DNA of 64,000 nucleotides from assembly GCA_948470475.1 (NCBI GenBank), contig OX419342.1, forward strand, positions 21,682,344 through 21,746,343, read 5' to 3'. The notes beneath the pieces are model-generated. The model saw only the letters and a list, made by a program, of their open reading frames with translations, ran no database searches and was not told the DNA's origin. The translations under genes were made by a program, and so were the position numbers. Positions 48,251-58,904 of the stretch are shown here, piece by piece. This DNA is from Galaxea fascicularis. Its lineage: Eukaryota > Cnidaria > Anthozoa > Scleractinia > Euphylliidae. Positions within the stretch are counted from its first letter, which is position 1. Each line of letters starts with the position of its first letter.

Positions 48251-48395
48251 AGGTCAATTTTGGGTTCATATGTTCCCGTGAAAGATATGTAAATGAATGA
48301 TGCATATGGAAGAAATCATATGTGAACTGCGGATAAGAAATCAAATGAAGAATGATCGTCGCGGTTGTCAATTTGACCAACCCTAGCTGCCTTGT
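47834..48395 (-). repeat. Tandem tRNA-derived repeat, two full units plus partial
   Basis: Units start at 47834, 48097 and 48348 (GAAGAATG + TCGTCGC-like). Each full unit has a minus-strand tRNA-like core (47916-47988 and 48165-48237) with an A box (TAGCTTAGTTGGTAGAGCAT) and a B-box-like end (GGTTGAAGCC or GGTTCAAGCC), then a CATATGTGAAC-containing spacer. Unit lengths are about 263 and 251 bases. The tRNA-like folds have mismatches, so functional tRNA genes are unlikely. Confidence 0.7.
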
Positions 48396-48460
48396 AAACA
48401 CGTCGACGAAAAAAAAGAAGAAATGTGGGAGCGCTAGGGTAACCTGGGGTAAACCTTATG

Positions 48461-48673
48461 CTAGGGTAACTCTAGCACTAGGGCTACCCTTCCTGCTTGT
48501 AAACACGGCCTTAGAATAACGAGAAATAACAACGAAATAGCAAACAAACGAACAACCCACCGGACTCCAGGGTCAGTGTCTCTGTGTGGATTTGTCTGAG
48601 GTGGGAAGAACGTGCGAGGAGTCGAAGAGGTAGAACCACAGGTAGTCCAAGCTCTATGCTCTATGTTGACCTT
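48461..48673 (-). pseudogene. Downstream part of an unrecognised exon-like sequence
   Basis: On the minus strand this continues the frame found at 50366-50679 (KVNIEHRAWTTCGSTSS and onward) after the intervening insertion. The plus-strand paralogue at 56815-56880 has the same join (KVNIDYRTW) uninterrupted. The family is not recognised. Confidence 0.4.
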
Positions 48674-50365
48674 TGTAAGAGGGTGTGAATGGGGGGTCCT
48701 CACGTCGGTTGTCGGTTACAATTTTCGATCTTTGTCGGTTGTCGGTAAATCTCAAGACGAAGTGTAAAACTTTTAGCAACATGATCGTCTACCCCACTTT
48801 GTTTGCAAGTTTAGTATACCAATAAAATCATCAATCTTTTGTTCTAGATGTGAATTTGTTTACCTGTCGATTACAAGGCATCGAAGTAAACCAAGAGAGG
48901 TAAATTAGACAAAGAGTGAAACGCTCGCTCTAGCCCTTGGGATACGTAATTTTGTTAGCTACGGAAGTTTTTTTTTTTTTCAAGACATCCACAAACACTT
49001 ATTAGACATATTATTTAACGGCTCTCGTGGCTTCAGTGTGGGATTTCTTTGGGTCAATCTGCACCGTTTAATGGATCTTTAACGATTTTACAACTATTGC
49101 TACCTCTTACCGTCACAGGTCGAGACGCGTAGATGCACAAACATCCCTGCCGGATCCTGTAACACACGCTCTGTTTACTGTGACAATCTCAGTGTTAAAG
49201 AGGAGATAAGGGTAGGCCTGCGCGGCTCCCACTCGCGTGTTCAGCCTTGTTCAGTTATAGTTTTGCTCTAACCAGTATGTCTTTAAGGGAACGCCCTCTC
49301 TTGTAAAATTCGTTTATTTTCTTTCTGCTTTTGTGGAGGGCTTGCGATCTGTCTTGAAACTTTCCCTCTGAGAGGTTTCTTTCGATAAACTTTTTAGGGT
49401 AACCTCTCTCTGCAAGGTGCGTTTATTTGTTTCTTATTTTCTCTTCAACTAATGTTTCAGAAGAGCTTATCCTCAGTAGTCCTAAAGCCTCTCCTTTCAC
49501 AAATCCTCTTTTGACACCGGGTGGGTGATACGACGAGAAATGTGTATTGAAATGTCTCAGTAGGCTTGAAGTGGGTTCGCAGATCAAGAACTGATTTTGT
49601 TTCGAATCTAACGCCTTTGTAGCTAGATGCTGTTGTCCAAGAAAGTTATTTCAGTATCTGAAACTTAGGCCATGAATTCGATTGTAGGATGGTGTTTGTT
49701 TGTGTTTCAGAGGAAGAATATGTCGTCTGTGTAGCGTTTCCAAATGAGCGGTTTGTTTGCGCTTTGGCTTATAATTATGATTTGTGTTTCAACTTTGGCC
49801 ATGAAAATATTGGCAAACGCGACCGCCATCTTTGTTCTCATGTGTTTGGAGATAATTCTTTCCATTAATCTGGAATGAATTTTCTTGTTAAATTAGCCTG
49901 ATCGCTTCTTTAAGTAGTGATACAGAGATAGCTTTCTTTTCATAGAATGTGTCGTATGCTCTGCATACTGATATTATAGTGTGTAGAAGACCGGAACAGT
50001 TCGAGGCGGGTTTGGTCTTTCACGAAGCCATTTTCTAGTAGTTTCGATCCCCGCTTCTCCCGAAAAGGAGGATCCCGGGGCTTTAAAGGCAATTCTATAA
50101 TTAACTAAATTTGGAATTAATGTGGTTACGTCTGGTGAAATAGAGCCCACCAAAGGATCTGGACATTTCCTGATGAGCTACGAATAAATTCAAACCGCTG
50201 ATCTTTCCGATTACAAACATCCCTATAACGTCGGACCATGTCGGTTGTCTTGTCGGTTAGAATTTATTTGTCGCTAGTCGGTAATGTTTTCCTCGTTTTG
50301 TAGTAGTCGGTAATGTTTTTCGCCCTTTGTCGCTAGTCGGTTAACCCCATTCAGACCCTCTTGCA
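48674..50365 (-). mobile_element. ~1.7-kb insertion carrying a Penelope-like RT relic
   Basis: The ends are inverted (AAGAGGGTGTGAATGGGG on the left, CCCCATTCAGACCCTCTTG on the right) and are followed inward by GTCGGTTGTCGGTTA-type repeats in direct orientation. The uninterrupted paralogue at 56.8 kb gives the approximate empty site (TTATACCATTACAAAGGTC). Minus-strand frames at about 49260-50000 match a Penelope-like RT C-terminus (TEITFLD, TNKRTLQRGYPKKFIE-like, RSLKDILVRAKL) with many stops. Whether the PLE is the inserted element or cargo of one is not resolved. Confidence 0.6.
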
Positions 50366-50454
50366 GTGGTAAAATTATAAGGCTTTGTATGGGCAAAAAA
50401 ACCTATCGGAATTGAAGGGAAAATTAGCAACGATTTCCAATAAAAACTTCTTAC

Positions 50455-50599
50455 CTTAACTCCTTTGTGGTACTCTATGTGTTCTGTGTGGTTCTTGGCC
50501 CGATTTGAAAGAATTTCGTGGAGTCTCAGTTCCAACGGTTTCTCTCTATATATATCCTTTCCAATGTTGGGTACTCCAACAGACAAACGACCGGATCCG
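50455..50599 (-). CDS. Unrecognised exon-like sequence, minus strand
   Basis: A 145-bp segment with acceptor (TTTTGTCAG) and donor (GTAAGA) encodes GSGRLSVGVPNIGKDIY followed by LELRLHEILSNRAKNHTE. A diverged inverted paralogue lies at 56585-56733 (RLSVGVPNLGKDIYIE). I do not recognise the family; no start or partner exon is supported. Confidence 0.35.
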
Positions 50600-50699
50600 C
50601 TGACAAAACACAGCCATAAATTCGTTTCAAAGGTTCCAGTCGCTTGAAATTTCACGTGGACCACGGCAGATAGTAACAAAAAACATCCGTTGTAGGCTT

Positions 50700-51195
50700 T
50701 CGAGGACCATTCTAGATCTCAAGAAGGCCTTTGATACGGTCGACCACAAACTCCTTCAGACTAAACTTGAGTATATTTGGGTTCAAGGACAAACATTAGA
50801 GTGGTTTAAATCTTATCTGTGAAATAGATCCCAGGCTGTTTTCATCAATGGTGCTTTTTCCGACCATGAAGAAAATAAATGTGGAGTTCGCCAAGGCTCC
50901 ATACTATTTTTGATATACATTAAAGATCTTTCTAACATTATGGACTTTGCAACCACGAGAATGTACGCAGGTGACACCAACTTGACTTTTACCGCTTGCA
51001 GTATCCCTAAACTCCAAGAGCGTTGACATGCAATGTCTCAAAAACTGGCTGGCTGCCAACAAACTCACATTGAATATACTAAAGACAGAATATATGATAG
51101 TCGGTTCAGGACAAAGAATTGCCAAGATGACGGAAAATGTTCTTGTGCTTGTAAATGGAATTGCATTGAAAAGAGTTAACTGCAGCAAATGCTTG
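50700..51195 (+). pseudogene. LINE relic, 5' part, interrupted by the LTR element
   Basis: Plus-strand RT blocks: LDLKKAFDTVDHKLL, GVRQGSI and YAGD in place of YADD. The frame is broken by stops. It ends at ...GCTTG where the LTR element begins and continues at 55779 (CLGVEI-like junction). Confidence 0.75.
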
Positions 51196-51298
51196 TGTGG
51201 CAGTGGATTCCCGAGAGAACCACAGCACACGGATATAACTTGATTTCAGCCTTTATTCCACAGATGAGCGCGGGTCAGCTCCGCGGTCCTCAGCTTTT

Positions 51299-51931
51299 TT
51301 ACAACTGTACTACCTGTCCATTACCCTGTGGGTGGTAAGGGGTGGTCCTTGATTTATGTATTCCAGCGAACCAGCACAAACTCTGGATGATCTTTCCTTC
51401 GAAATCCCGGCCCTGATCAGAGTGTAAACGTTGTGGCATTCCATAATTGATGAGAATCTTCTCCCACAATAATTTGGCAACTGTTGTGGCTTTCTGGTCC
51501 CTGGTGGGGAATGCCCAGGATAATTTCGTGAAGCTGTCTGTAACCACCAAAATGTTTTCAAACCCGCCCTTTCCTTTCTCCAGGGAAAGAGTGTCAATGG
51601 CAAGCAGTTCCATCGGTTCTTTTGCAACAAATGATTTCATGGGCGCCGTGGGAGGATCTGGAGCCTTGCGCCGAATGCATCTTCCGCTGTTAGTTACAAA
51701 TTTCTCTACATCAGAAGCCATGAATGGCCAGTAGAACCGAGAGCAGACAAGGTCAATGGTTCTGTCTCTCCCAGGATGGCCAACATCGTCATGTAGACCC
51801 TTAAGTGCTTGAAGGCGAAATTCCACTGGTAAGATCAACTGGAATGTTTCACTCCCGGCAGTAAGGCGTCGGCGCATCAAGACATCATCTCTGATGACGA
51901 GACGATCCCACTCCTTAAGCAGTTGTACCAC
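51299..51931 (-). pseudogene. Integrase of the LTR element, truncated
   Basis: The 210-aa frame shows the zinc-binding region remnant (GHPGRDRT, then SGRCIRRK) and the catalytic core with D, D and a C-terminal YHPQGNGQV block. It runs straight into the partial left LTR, so the C-terminus is deleted. Confidence 0.8.
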
Positions 51932-51981
51932 CTTGGCAGTCTCACGCTTCGGATCTGACCCTACTGGGGGATTCGAATGCT

Positions 51982-52540
51982 TTAGATCTGATACCGAAGC
52001 ATTTTTGCAAGATTGGGATCATTTCTTTGAAGATCCGCCCAGTTCAAGACCAAGTTCAAATCCAAGGGTTCAGTAGCGATGGGATCCACTGACAGATCGT
52101 TGTCCACGGCCTCTGGCTTTGCGCCGACAACTTCAACAGCTGGCAAACCTGATGATTCATCCCCAAGAGAATTTACAGAATGGGGGAGGTACACTGCTTG
52201 GAAGAATGCTTGTGAGCAGGAAATGGCGCTTTCTTGAGGGGGCTTCAGGCGATCTAAGAAGGGTCTAACATATTGCCTGATATTCAGGCTGTCTTGATTG
52301 CTTTCTTCGCCAATAACGGGGATACGGAACAGTCCGTCGGCGTCTCCATTGGCTTTGCCACAGCGGTAGTAAATGTCAAAGTAAAAAACAGCAAGTGAAG
52401 ACAACCAACGATGGTCAGTTTAGTTCAGTTTAGCAGAAGTCACTAAGTAAGTTAAAGGATTGCTGTCTGTTATAACTTGGAATTTGGAGCCATACAAGTA
52501 GTCCCGGAACTTTTCCGCCACGGCTTACTTAAGCGCTAAA
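51982..52540 (-). pseudogene. RNase H end of the LTR-element polyprotein
   Basis: Minus-strand FQVITDSNPLTYLV followed, after a stop, by YFDIYYRCGKANGDADGL marks the end of RNase H. The upstream reverse transcriptase is missing and replaced by unrelated sequence from about 52545. Confidence 0.65.
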
Positions 52541-52544
52541 AATT

Positions 52545-53488
52545 GTTCCTATCACAAGCGGCACCCGTTGGTTGTACACATTGTCCGGGACAACCAGTAC
52601 AAGGACCTGCACACAACCGCATAAACCAGCTTCTTCCTCAGGGAATTCAACTTCGACATCAACGCATCGCCAGAAATCGCGGACATTTCGAGCCCGCTAA
52701 CAACTACCAGCGGTATACTGTATAACGCAAAGGAATTAAGACAGATAAAGACATCCAATATGGCAGCAAACGCTGAAACGAGTGGGAAAGACGCTGTTTC
52801 ATACGATATATTGCACAATCTAAGCTCTGTAGATATTTTATTTGGTGCAAAGTAATTCTCGACAATGTCCGACATTTTTTTGGTTTAAATATTAGTGTGA
52901 TAGCCTTTGTAAATTAAGCTGTGTTCGATTTTCGCGCGTATTTACTTCCATTCAAACCAAATCTAGGGTTGCTAGGGGACTGTAACCCAGTTTATATCCC
53001 ATGAAACACCAGTGTTGATCAACAAAGAAAATGGCGGCTCGTGCAGGGAAAGCTTCGAGTTTGTAGCTTTCTTTCATACATACATATGGCGTCCGCTTGC
53101 TGTGCTACAGACGAAAAATGAGAAAGATAGGGACGTCCTTGGAAGTATTTTGCCGTGGGCAATTCATGCATTTTTCGGCAGAATTAGATCGTTTAAACAT
53201 CGCAGAAGTTATATCGAGTCGTGATGATTCACATTGTGAAAGGGTTTGCTTGCCAGTGGACGAGTTTGTGGCATGACTTCGCTACGATTTTAAAGCAATG
53301 TATGGAGAATGGAGCATCAATGTGTGATGGATTGGTCGAGGCGTCGGGAAGTAAGTAATCATCCATCTAAGTAGCCGTTGATAGGTCAAATGCGAAGCTT
53401 ATACACTACTGAACATGTATCGAATCGTGATATGACGAACCGCAATCTAATTATCTGTATATATGAAAATAATTTCATATCTCCATAC
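52545..53488. other. Unexplained ~940-bp segment in place of the reverse transcriptase
   Basis: It lies between RNase H and the 706-bp TIR element. No RT motifs, TIRs or direct repeats were found. A minus-strand 107-aa frame at 52552-52875 and a plus-strand frame starting at 53012 are unrecognised. Confidence 0.4.
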
Positions 53489-53498
53489 ATTTCTTTAC

Positions 53499-54204
53499 CG
53501 GTCAGTGTAAAACGCAGACTGCAGACTGCAGACTGCAGACCGGGGGTAAAATGCAGACTGAGGGTAAAATGCAGACTGCAGACTGCAGACCAGGGGTAAA
53601 ATGCAGACTGGTTGTTTCTCGTGTTTGGATGGCGAACTTTCACCCTTCAGCAAATACCAATATATCTATAAAGTGGAGAACAAAGATTAAATGTCTCTCA
53701 CAAACTAGACTCGATACCTACAAGTTTAGCTTGCCTTGCACTTGTGCTGTCGTGTTTTGCTGCCCTGTGTTCCCATTTGAAGCAACTATGACACTCGCTG
53801 GTGTGAACGTTACACTTTGTCGATGGAAATGTGCTGCAAAGTTGGTCGGTCCCAGACCTAATCGCGTGAACAAAATTCAAAATGGCCGACCCGTAAACAA
53901 AGAAATACGATTAGTTGGGGCCCGTGTGGGAGTTCAAGAACTCAACGTTGATAATGCTAATTTTGACAAAGGCTAGAAAACGCCTTTTGGTTTGAGTTTT
54001 CGGGGTTTTGGAGAGAATTACGGGTGCGCGTAAGAACACACGTAAGTCTTCATTTGATCTGGATTTGATACTCGTGTTTTTTATTGTTAATATTTTATTT
54101 CACCCTCAGTCTGCATTTTACCCCTGGTCTGCAGTCTGCAGTCTGCATTTTACCCTCAGTCTGCATTTTACCCCCGGTCTGCAGTCTGCGTTTTACACTG
54201 ACCG
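53499..54204. mobile_element. 706-bp TIR element with 10-bp target duplication
   Basis: The ends CGGTCAGTGTAAAACGCAGA and the exact inverse are flanked by ATTTCTTTAC at 53489-53498 and 54205-54214. Sub-terminal arms consist of CTGCAGA heptamers and GGGTAAAATGCAGACTG units. A 9-11 bp duplication suggests the Mutator-like superfamily. No transposase. Confidence 0.85.
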
Positions 54205-54289
54205 ATTTCTTTACATGAGTTTGCCGCCATTCTGGCCTTGGTGCGCAGGCGCCGCCGCCATCTTGTCCTAAATTTCTGGCAATGTACCC

Positions 54290-54640
54290 AAGAAAGGGAA
54301 CATTCTGGTCTGCCGCACCCACCACACGTAACAACGACTCCGCCAGATGTATAACGCAGTCAGGCAAATGCTTCTTATAAAACGACTCTGATAATGATGT
54401 TATCTGGCTTCCAGTATCCAACAGTGCTAAACATGCCCGACCATTAACCGCGGCAACACACTCATTCGCTGCCCCAATCAATAACTTCGACCCCCATTCT
54501 GAGTGCCGTTGGGGCGTGGTCTGTTGGTGCTCTGTTCCTGACAGCCCCGCAACAGGTACATGTTGGCGTTTCCCGAAGACAATGCTGTATGGGGAACGTT
54601 CCTGCAGCCCCATTGGATGTGTCCTACTTGACCACACCTG
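54290..54640 (-). pseudogene. Protease and zinc knuckle of the LTR element
   Basis: Minus-strand ALLDTGSQITSLSESF is an aspartic protease core. A CCHC knuckle (CFRCGQVGHIQWGC) is found in another frame near 54610-54640. Described only; frames are broken. Confidence 0.75.
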
Positions 54641-55465
54641 AAGCACGTAGGGGATGCATACTGGTTTCCCCGTGCCCCCCTCCCCTCTTTTCTCGGGAAG
54701 GCTTTGGTTCGGCAGAAGGCACAGGTTTAGAGGCAAAAGCAGACTTAACCTCTCTGACCATAGCAGCACAAAATTCGGTGGCCCACTTTGGGTTTTTTTC
54801 TTCCTCAACTGTTGCTTGCTGGGCTTTAACAACTCGTTTGGAAACAGGCACTGAACCAACCTCTCGCTCTCCATACCGAGCGGCCGAAATAAGTTCGCCA
54901 AACGTCTTGCATTCATCTTTTTTGTGCCTCGCCTTATCTTTGACCACCGGTTTCAGTCCCTCCCAAAACAATAACCTCAAGTGCCGATCTAGTGCAGCAT
55001 CGTCAGGGAGTAGTTTAGTCCCCTTTTTAGCCTTCCTGAGCTGGTTGTCAAGTCGTGAGGCGAAAGCCGAAATTTCCTCGAATTCTTCCTGTCTCATTAT
55101 ATCAGCGCGCGTAAGAATTTCTCCTCCAGTTGTTGCTCCTTCTTCTTTCTGTTCGCCGTCGGAGAACCCAAAGAATTGCGAGAACTGCGGTTTAGCCAAA
55201 TACTAAACAGGTGATGAGTTCGTACCTGACGACGAACGCAAAGAAACAGAATCGCCCACAACAACAACATCAGAGCCGGCGCCATATTTGAGAAACGCTC
55301 CAAAATTTGTAAATTCTTTCTTCCATTCGATGAGCCCGCTCTTGAACTTCTCGGCGTAGATTTTAGACACATCTTCCAATGAGAGGGCTTTCCCGCCTCT
55401 CTAACAATTTTGACGACGCGGTTCCTCTCAATAGCACATTTCTCGTCGCTCGACAGCTCCATCAC
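54624..55465 (-). pseudogene. gag of the LTR element
   Basis: Two minus-strand frames, 55097-55465 (MELSSDEKCAIERNRVVKIV at the start) and 54624-55199, overlap by a frameshift and form the gag region just after the primer-binding site. The charged, capsid-like middle lacks a recognisable enzyme motif. Confidence 0.65.
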
Positions 55466-55778
55466 TCACATCAGATGAAATGGACAATAACAAACGGCGA
55501 CGAATCTCGTAGTTCTTTCCACGGGAACTAAGCAGTCCCTTATCGGGCGCCAGTTATGTAGCAGTGGATTCCCCCGAGAACCATAGCACACGGATTTAAC
55601 TTGATTTCAGCCTTTATTCCACAGATGAGCGCGGGTTAGCTCCGCGCTCCTCAGCTTGTTTACATCAACTCGAACCAAAAAACCACGATTGTTTCTTTAT
55701 GCCTGTAGGGGGCTAATTACAATGCAATCACACTGAGCGTGACCGAAGGTCACGCTCGCGTAACGAGACTCTACTACA

Positions 55779-56380
55779 CTTGGGCGTAGAAATACCCACA
55801 TTGCAAGCGTTTCAAAGAAAGTGTCGTCTAGCATCAGTATCATGAGAAAGATCAAACCTTTTATTCCATTATGTAGCCTAGTGAGCATTTATCAATCCAT
55901 TGTGGAGCCTTACTTTGATTACTGTAGCCGAGAAACTTCAAAAATCAAGTGGCATGTGTGTTTACAGGTGCTGATTGTATGACTCCAACGAGAGAAATGT
56001 TAGATAAACTTGGCTGGTCTAATTTAAAGGAGAGAAGAAATAAACAAAAAGCCCTTGTGATGTTCAAAATCATAAATGAAATGACACCACCTTATTTAAA
56101 GGCTATTTTCTCAGGGAACATGGGACCCTCTGTTTACAACCTCATAACCTTGCCATTCCGGGGGCCAGAAGAGACTACTATAGAAAAAGCTTTGCGTTTA
56201 CTGGAGCTAAGATCCCAGCTTTTTTATCATTTTAAATAATTCTTGGGTTAAAAATGTATTGATTGTATTTTAGTCTTTCGTATTTGCACGGCTTTTGTGA
56301 AGAACAAGAATTGTAAATTTTTTATCAAAACTACCGTGGTGAAATAAAGTTTTCTATATGTCTATCTATTAACGTGTGGA
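55779..56380 (+). pseudogene. LINE relic, 3' part after the LTR insertion
   Basis: Continues the LINE of 50700-51195: KKVSSSISIMRKIKPFI, VEPYFDYCS, and the frame 55949-56239 (MTPTREMLDKLGWSNLKERR, then INEMTPPYLKAIF). The 3' end with TGAAATAAAG lies at about 56340-56370. Confidence 0.8.
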
Positions 56381-56584
56381 GGGAATTATTTAAATTCTCA
56401 ATAATGTCCACAATGGAGCTATCAAAAGCGGCGTATGTTGCGCTCCCCAACCGTTTCAAATTTGCCTTAGCGAAGCGGCCTAAGAATCAAATTACTTTCT
56501 CACACGGTAGCCAACGGTCAATTGTTACGGTTGGTCAACATAGACCTTAGCGCTCCCCAACCGTATCAATTAACCTGTGTTTCG

Positions 56585-56890
56585 TCAACGGATGCGGTCG
56601 CTTGTCTGTTGGAGTACCCAATCTTGGAAAGGATATATATATAGAGAGAGAAACCGTTGGAACTGAAGCTCCACGAAATCCTTTCAAATCGGGCCAAGAA
56701 CCACACATAGAGTACCACATAGGAGATAAGGTAAAGAAGTTTTTATTGAAAATCGTTGCTAATTTTCCCTTCAAATCCGATGCGTTTTTCCCTCATACAA
56801 AGCCTTATAATTATACCATTACAAAGGTCAACATAGACTATAGAACTTGGGCTATCTGTGGTACAACCGGTACGTTCTCTGTATAGTTGT
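56585..56890 (+). pseudogene. Plus-strand paralogue of the exon-like sequence at 50.5 kb
   Basis: RLSVGVPNLGKDIYIE and HIEYHIGDK match 50455-50599 in opposite orientation; the acceptor AG has been lost (TTTCGTCAACGG). It continues through YNYTITKVNIDYRTW without the 1.7-kb insertion found at 48.7-50.4 kb. Confidence 0.4.
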
Positions 56891-56955
56891 ATCCCTTTCG
56901 AAGCCAAGGAAGGCACAAATTCCTTTGTTCCACTATCGTTTTTAAATTTTTGCAT

Positions 56956-57219
56956 TTACTCTTCCGTTATAGCTGCCAAATTTTCCTCCAAGGACTTTTT
57001 CTTCTTTAGCTTCCGAGAGCAGGGAAAACATACACGAGTGCTGTCGTCGATTGCAAGCTCAAACGACTGTTTCCTTAATTCGACTTCGATTTGAAAAGAA
57101 GTACGACCCCGTACATTTACCCTGGAGGCTTTATCGTGAAGCTTTACGGCACACAAAACACAGGCAACCTCATACGTATGCATGCCTTCGATCACGAGTC
57201 TCTGACTCGTGACCGCCAT
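56956..57219 (-). CDS. Small Cys-rich zinc-finger-like ORF, 87 aa
   Basis: The frame starts at an ATG (57217-57219) and ends at TAA. It has CVLC near residue 20 and CFPC near residue 68, then a lysine-rich tail (RKLKKKKSLEENL). The paired CxxC motifs suggest a small zinc-binding unit; I do not recognise the family. A perfect palindrome (TCACGAGTC-TCT-GACTCGTGA, about 57190-57212) overlaps the first codons. It could be an exon of a larger gene. Confidence 0.45.
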   Translation of the reverse strand: MAVTSQRLVIEGMHTYEVACVLCAVKLHDKASRVNVRGRTSFQIEVELRKQSFELAIDDSTRVCFPCSRKLKKKKSLEENLAAITEE

Positions 57220-57916
57220 CTTGCACAAATTACGAAGTGACGTCACCGGACGCCATTTCAGACGTCTCCCAGTTAGTGGGTACCCCTTGAGGTCTGTTTC
57301 TAGAGGCGGGGAAGGGGGCGAAGATTTTCGGGAGACCGGAGGTAACGGTATTAAAAAGAATAGGAAACGAGATGAATAAGAAAAGAAACTAGAGGTGGGA
57401 AACAATTAGTATGAGGAAGGAGGTTCGTCGCTTGGAAACGGCCGGGGGTTTAGAGCTCCCTCCCCCGCCAAATAATGAACACTTTCTTTCGCCAGTTACC
57501 CTGTGAACAGCCTCTCCCACACGCTAATTCCAATCACTATTCATGCCTAGCTAATTACCGCTTCATTTCATCTTCTGTTGACATAAGTGGGGACTTGCTG
57601 CGGGTGGAAATCTAGTTAAGTTTAGATGCACGAATGACGTTATGAATGGAAGTGAATATAGTTTGGGATACTACGCGCTAATGATTGACTATTTCAGGAG
57701 CCTATCCGTGGGCTCCTGCTATTTATCGTTAAGTCAGAAAGAAGTTGATAAGTAAACTTTACCAATCATTTATTCAGATAGGTCCACGATTTCCCGGGCA
57801 GCTGTTCGCTTCTTCTGTAATATCTTCCTCTTAGACATGATGTTTTTTCCTGGAGCAAATTCGACGGCTGTCTTGCGTGCTCACCAAGCCTCTTTCCGAG
57901 ATGCTTCAATTCTGCG

Positions 57917-58136
57917 TTGGATGAAAGACCCTGTGAACTAGATCGTCACAAGGGAAGGACGATTCAAGAAACAGTGAAGTTAAAAAACATTCCTGCCGCT
58001 GAAGATTTGATTCCATTTAATTCGCGTGACCTTTTGCCTCATCAAATCTCTTCTTTTCTCGGACAATTAAAAAGGCGGCAGCCTGGAACGAGAGTGGGCG
58101 CGCTGTCACTTACGGGATCCTTGGGGAAGCTCAGTG
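57917..58136 (+). other. Unrecognised ORF inside the long-TIR element
   Basis: A frame reading NIPAAEDLIPFNSRDLLPHQ with no ATG-backed start continues into the heptamer repeat. It could be a remnant of the original cargo, but nothing in it is diagnostic. Confidence 0.25.
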
Positions 58137-58904
58137 CGGTCAATGTATCTGTAAAAGGAGTACTGCGGACTGCGGACTGCGGACTGCGGACTGCGGACTG
58201 CGGACTGCGGACTGCGGACTGCGGACTGCGGACTGCGGACTGCGGACTGCGGACTGCGGACTGCGGACTGCGGACTGCGGACTGCGGACTGCGGACTGCG
58301 GACTGCGGACTGCGGACTGCGGACTGCAGACTGCAGACTACAGATTGCAGACTGCAGGCCCAGGGTAAAATGCAGGCTGGGGTTAAGGTAACAAAATAAT
58401 AAAGAGCCGCAATCAGATCACGAGGGAACAATGCCGGTCTATGAGCAAATAAAGAACATCCTTGTTGCGTCTTATAGGTTACCACGCAGAAACATTTAGG
58501 TAAGAGTTTTGTTCGTCTATAATTACGAGGATCTCTTTCAAACAGTCAGCGGTAAAACTTTGGGGTCACGAAAACTGCACAAAAATGTGTACCCTAGCTC
58601 AAGTATTTGAACAGCTGGTCACGCGCTGAGAATCTCCAAACAATTCGGTGCTAAGTTCATAGCAGATCCAGAATGCTAACTCAAAGTGGCCACCAGATGA
58701 ATAATAGGTAAGAATTTTATTCCTCTATAATTAATTATAATTAATTATAATTCGTAGTCTCCTTTGCAGCCCTCAATTTGGGGAGAGAGCGTTGCGTGAC
58801 TACCCCAAATAGAGACCCTTGTATATATTTCGTTGCTTTACATCCAGTCTTCATTTTACCCCTGGTGTGCAGTCTGCAATCCGCAGTCTGCGTTTTACAC
58901 TGAC
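58137..58904. mobile_element. Second copy of the TGTAAAACGCAGACTGC element family with expanded heptamer
   Basis: The right end (CAGTCTGCGTTTTACACTGA) matches the 706-bp element at 53499-54204; the left end is degraded (CAATGTATCTGTAAAAGGAG). The left sub-terminal CTGCAGA repeat has become (CTGCGGA)n at 58163-58327. Confidence 0.6.
58163..58327. repeat. (CTGCGGA) heptamer tandem repeat, about 23 copies
   Basis: Nearly perfect 7-bp repeat changing to CTGCAGA at its right end. The frames across it (LRTADCG repeats and the antisense equivalents) are repeat artefacts. Confidence 0.95.

Larger units (their letters stand above)
51196..55778 (-). mobile_element. Ty3/gypsy-like LTR retrotransposon inserted in the LINE, internally deleted
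   Basis: The right LTR (5' LTR of this minus-strand element) spans 55557-55778. The left LTR is partial, 51196-51297. TG...CA-type ends and CTTG at 51192-51195 and 55779-55782 mark a 4-bp target duplication. On the minus strand, TGGCGCCCGATAAGGG next to the right LTR is a probable primer-binding site. Gene order on the minus strand is gag, protease, (RT absent), RNase H, integrase. The right LTR has a perfect 10-bp hairpin at 55736-55758. Confidence 0.85.

Noticed and set aside
48400..48520. Terminal repeats of a MITE around CTTGTAAACACG
   Set aside because: The two CTTGTAAACACG blocks are in direct, not inverted, orientation, and no target duplication was visible.
54589..55206. 205-aa plus-strand ORF
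   Set aside because: It is antisense to the gag region of the minus-strand LTR element, whose frame has gag features and correct gene order.
58042..58485. Long ORFs with LRTADCG or RSPQSAV repeats on both strands
   Set aside because: They are translations of the CTGCGGA heptamer; a 7-bp repeat is open in several frames by chance.
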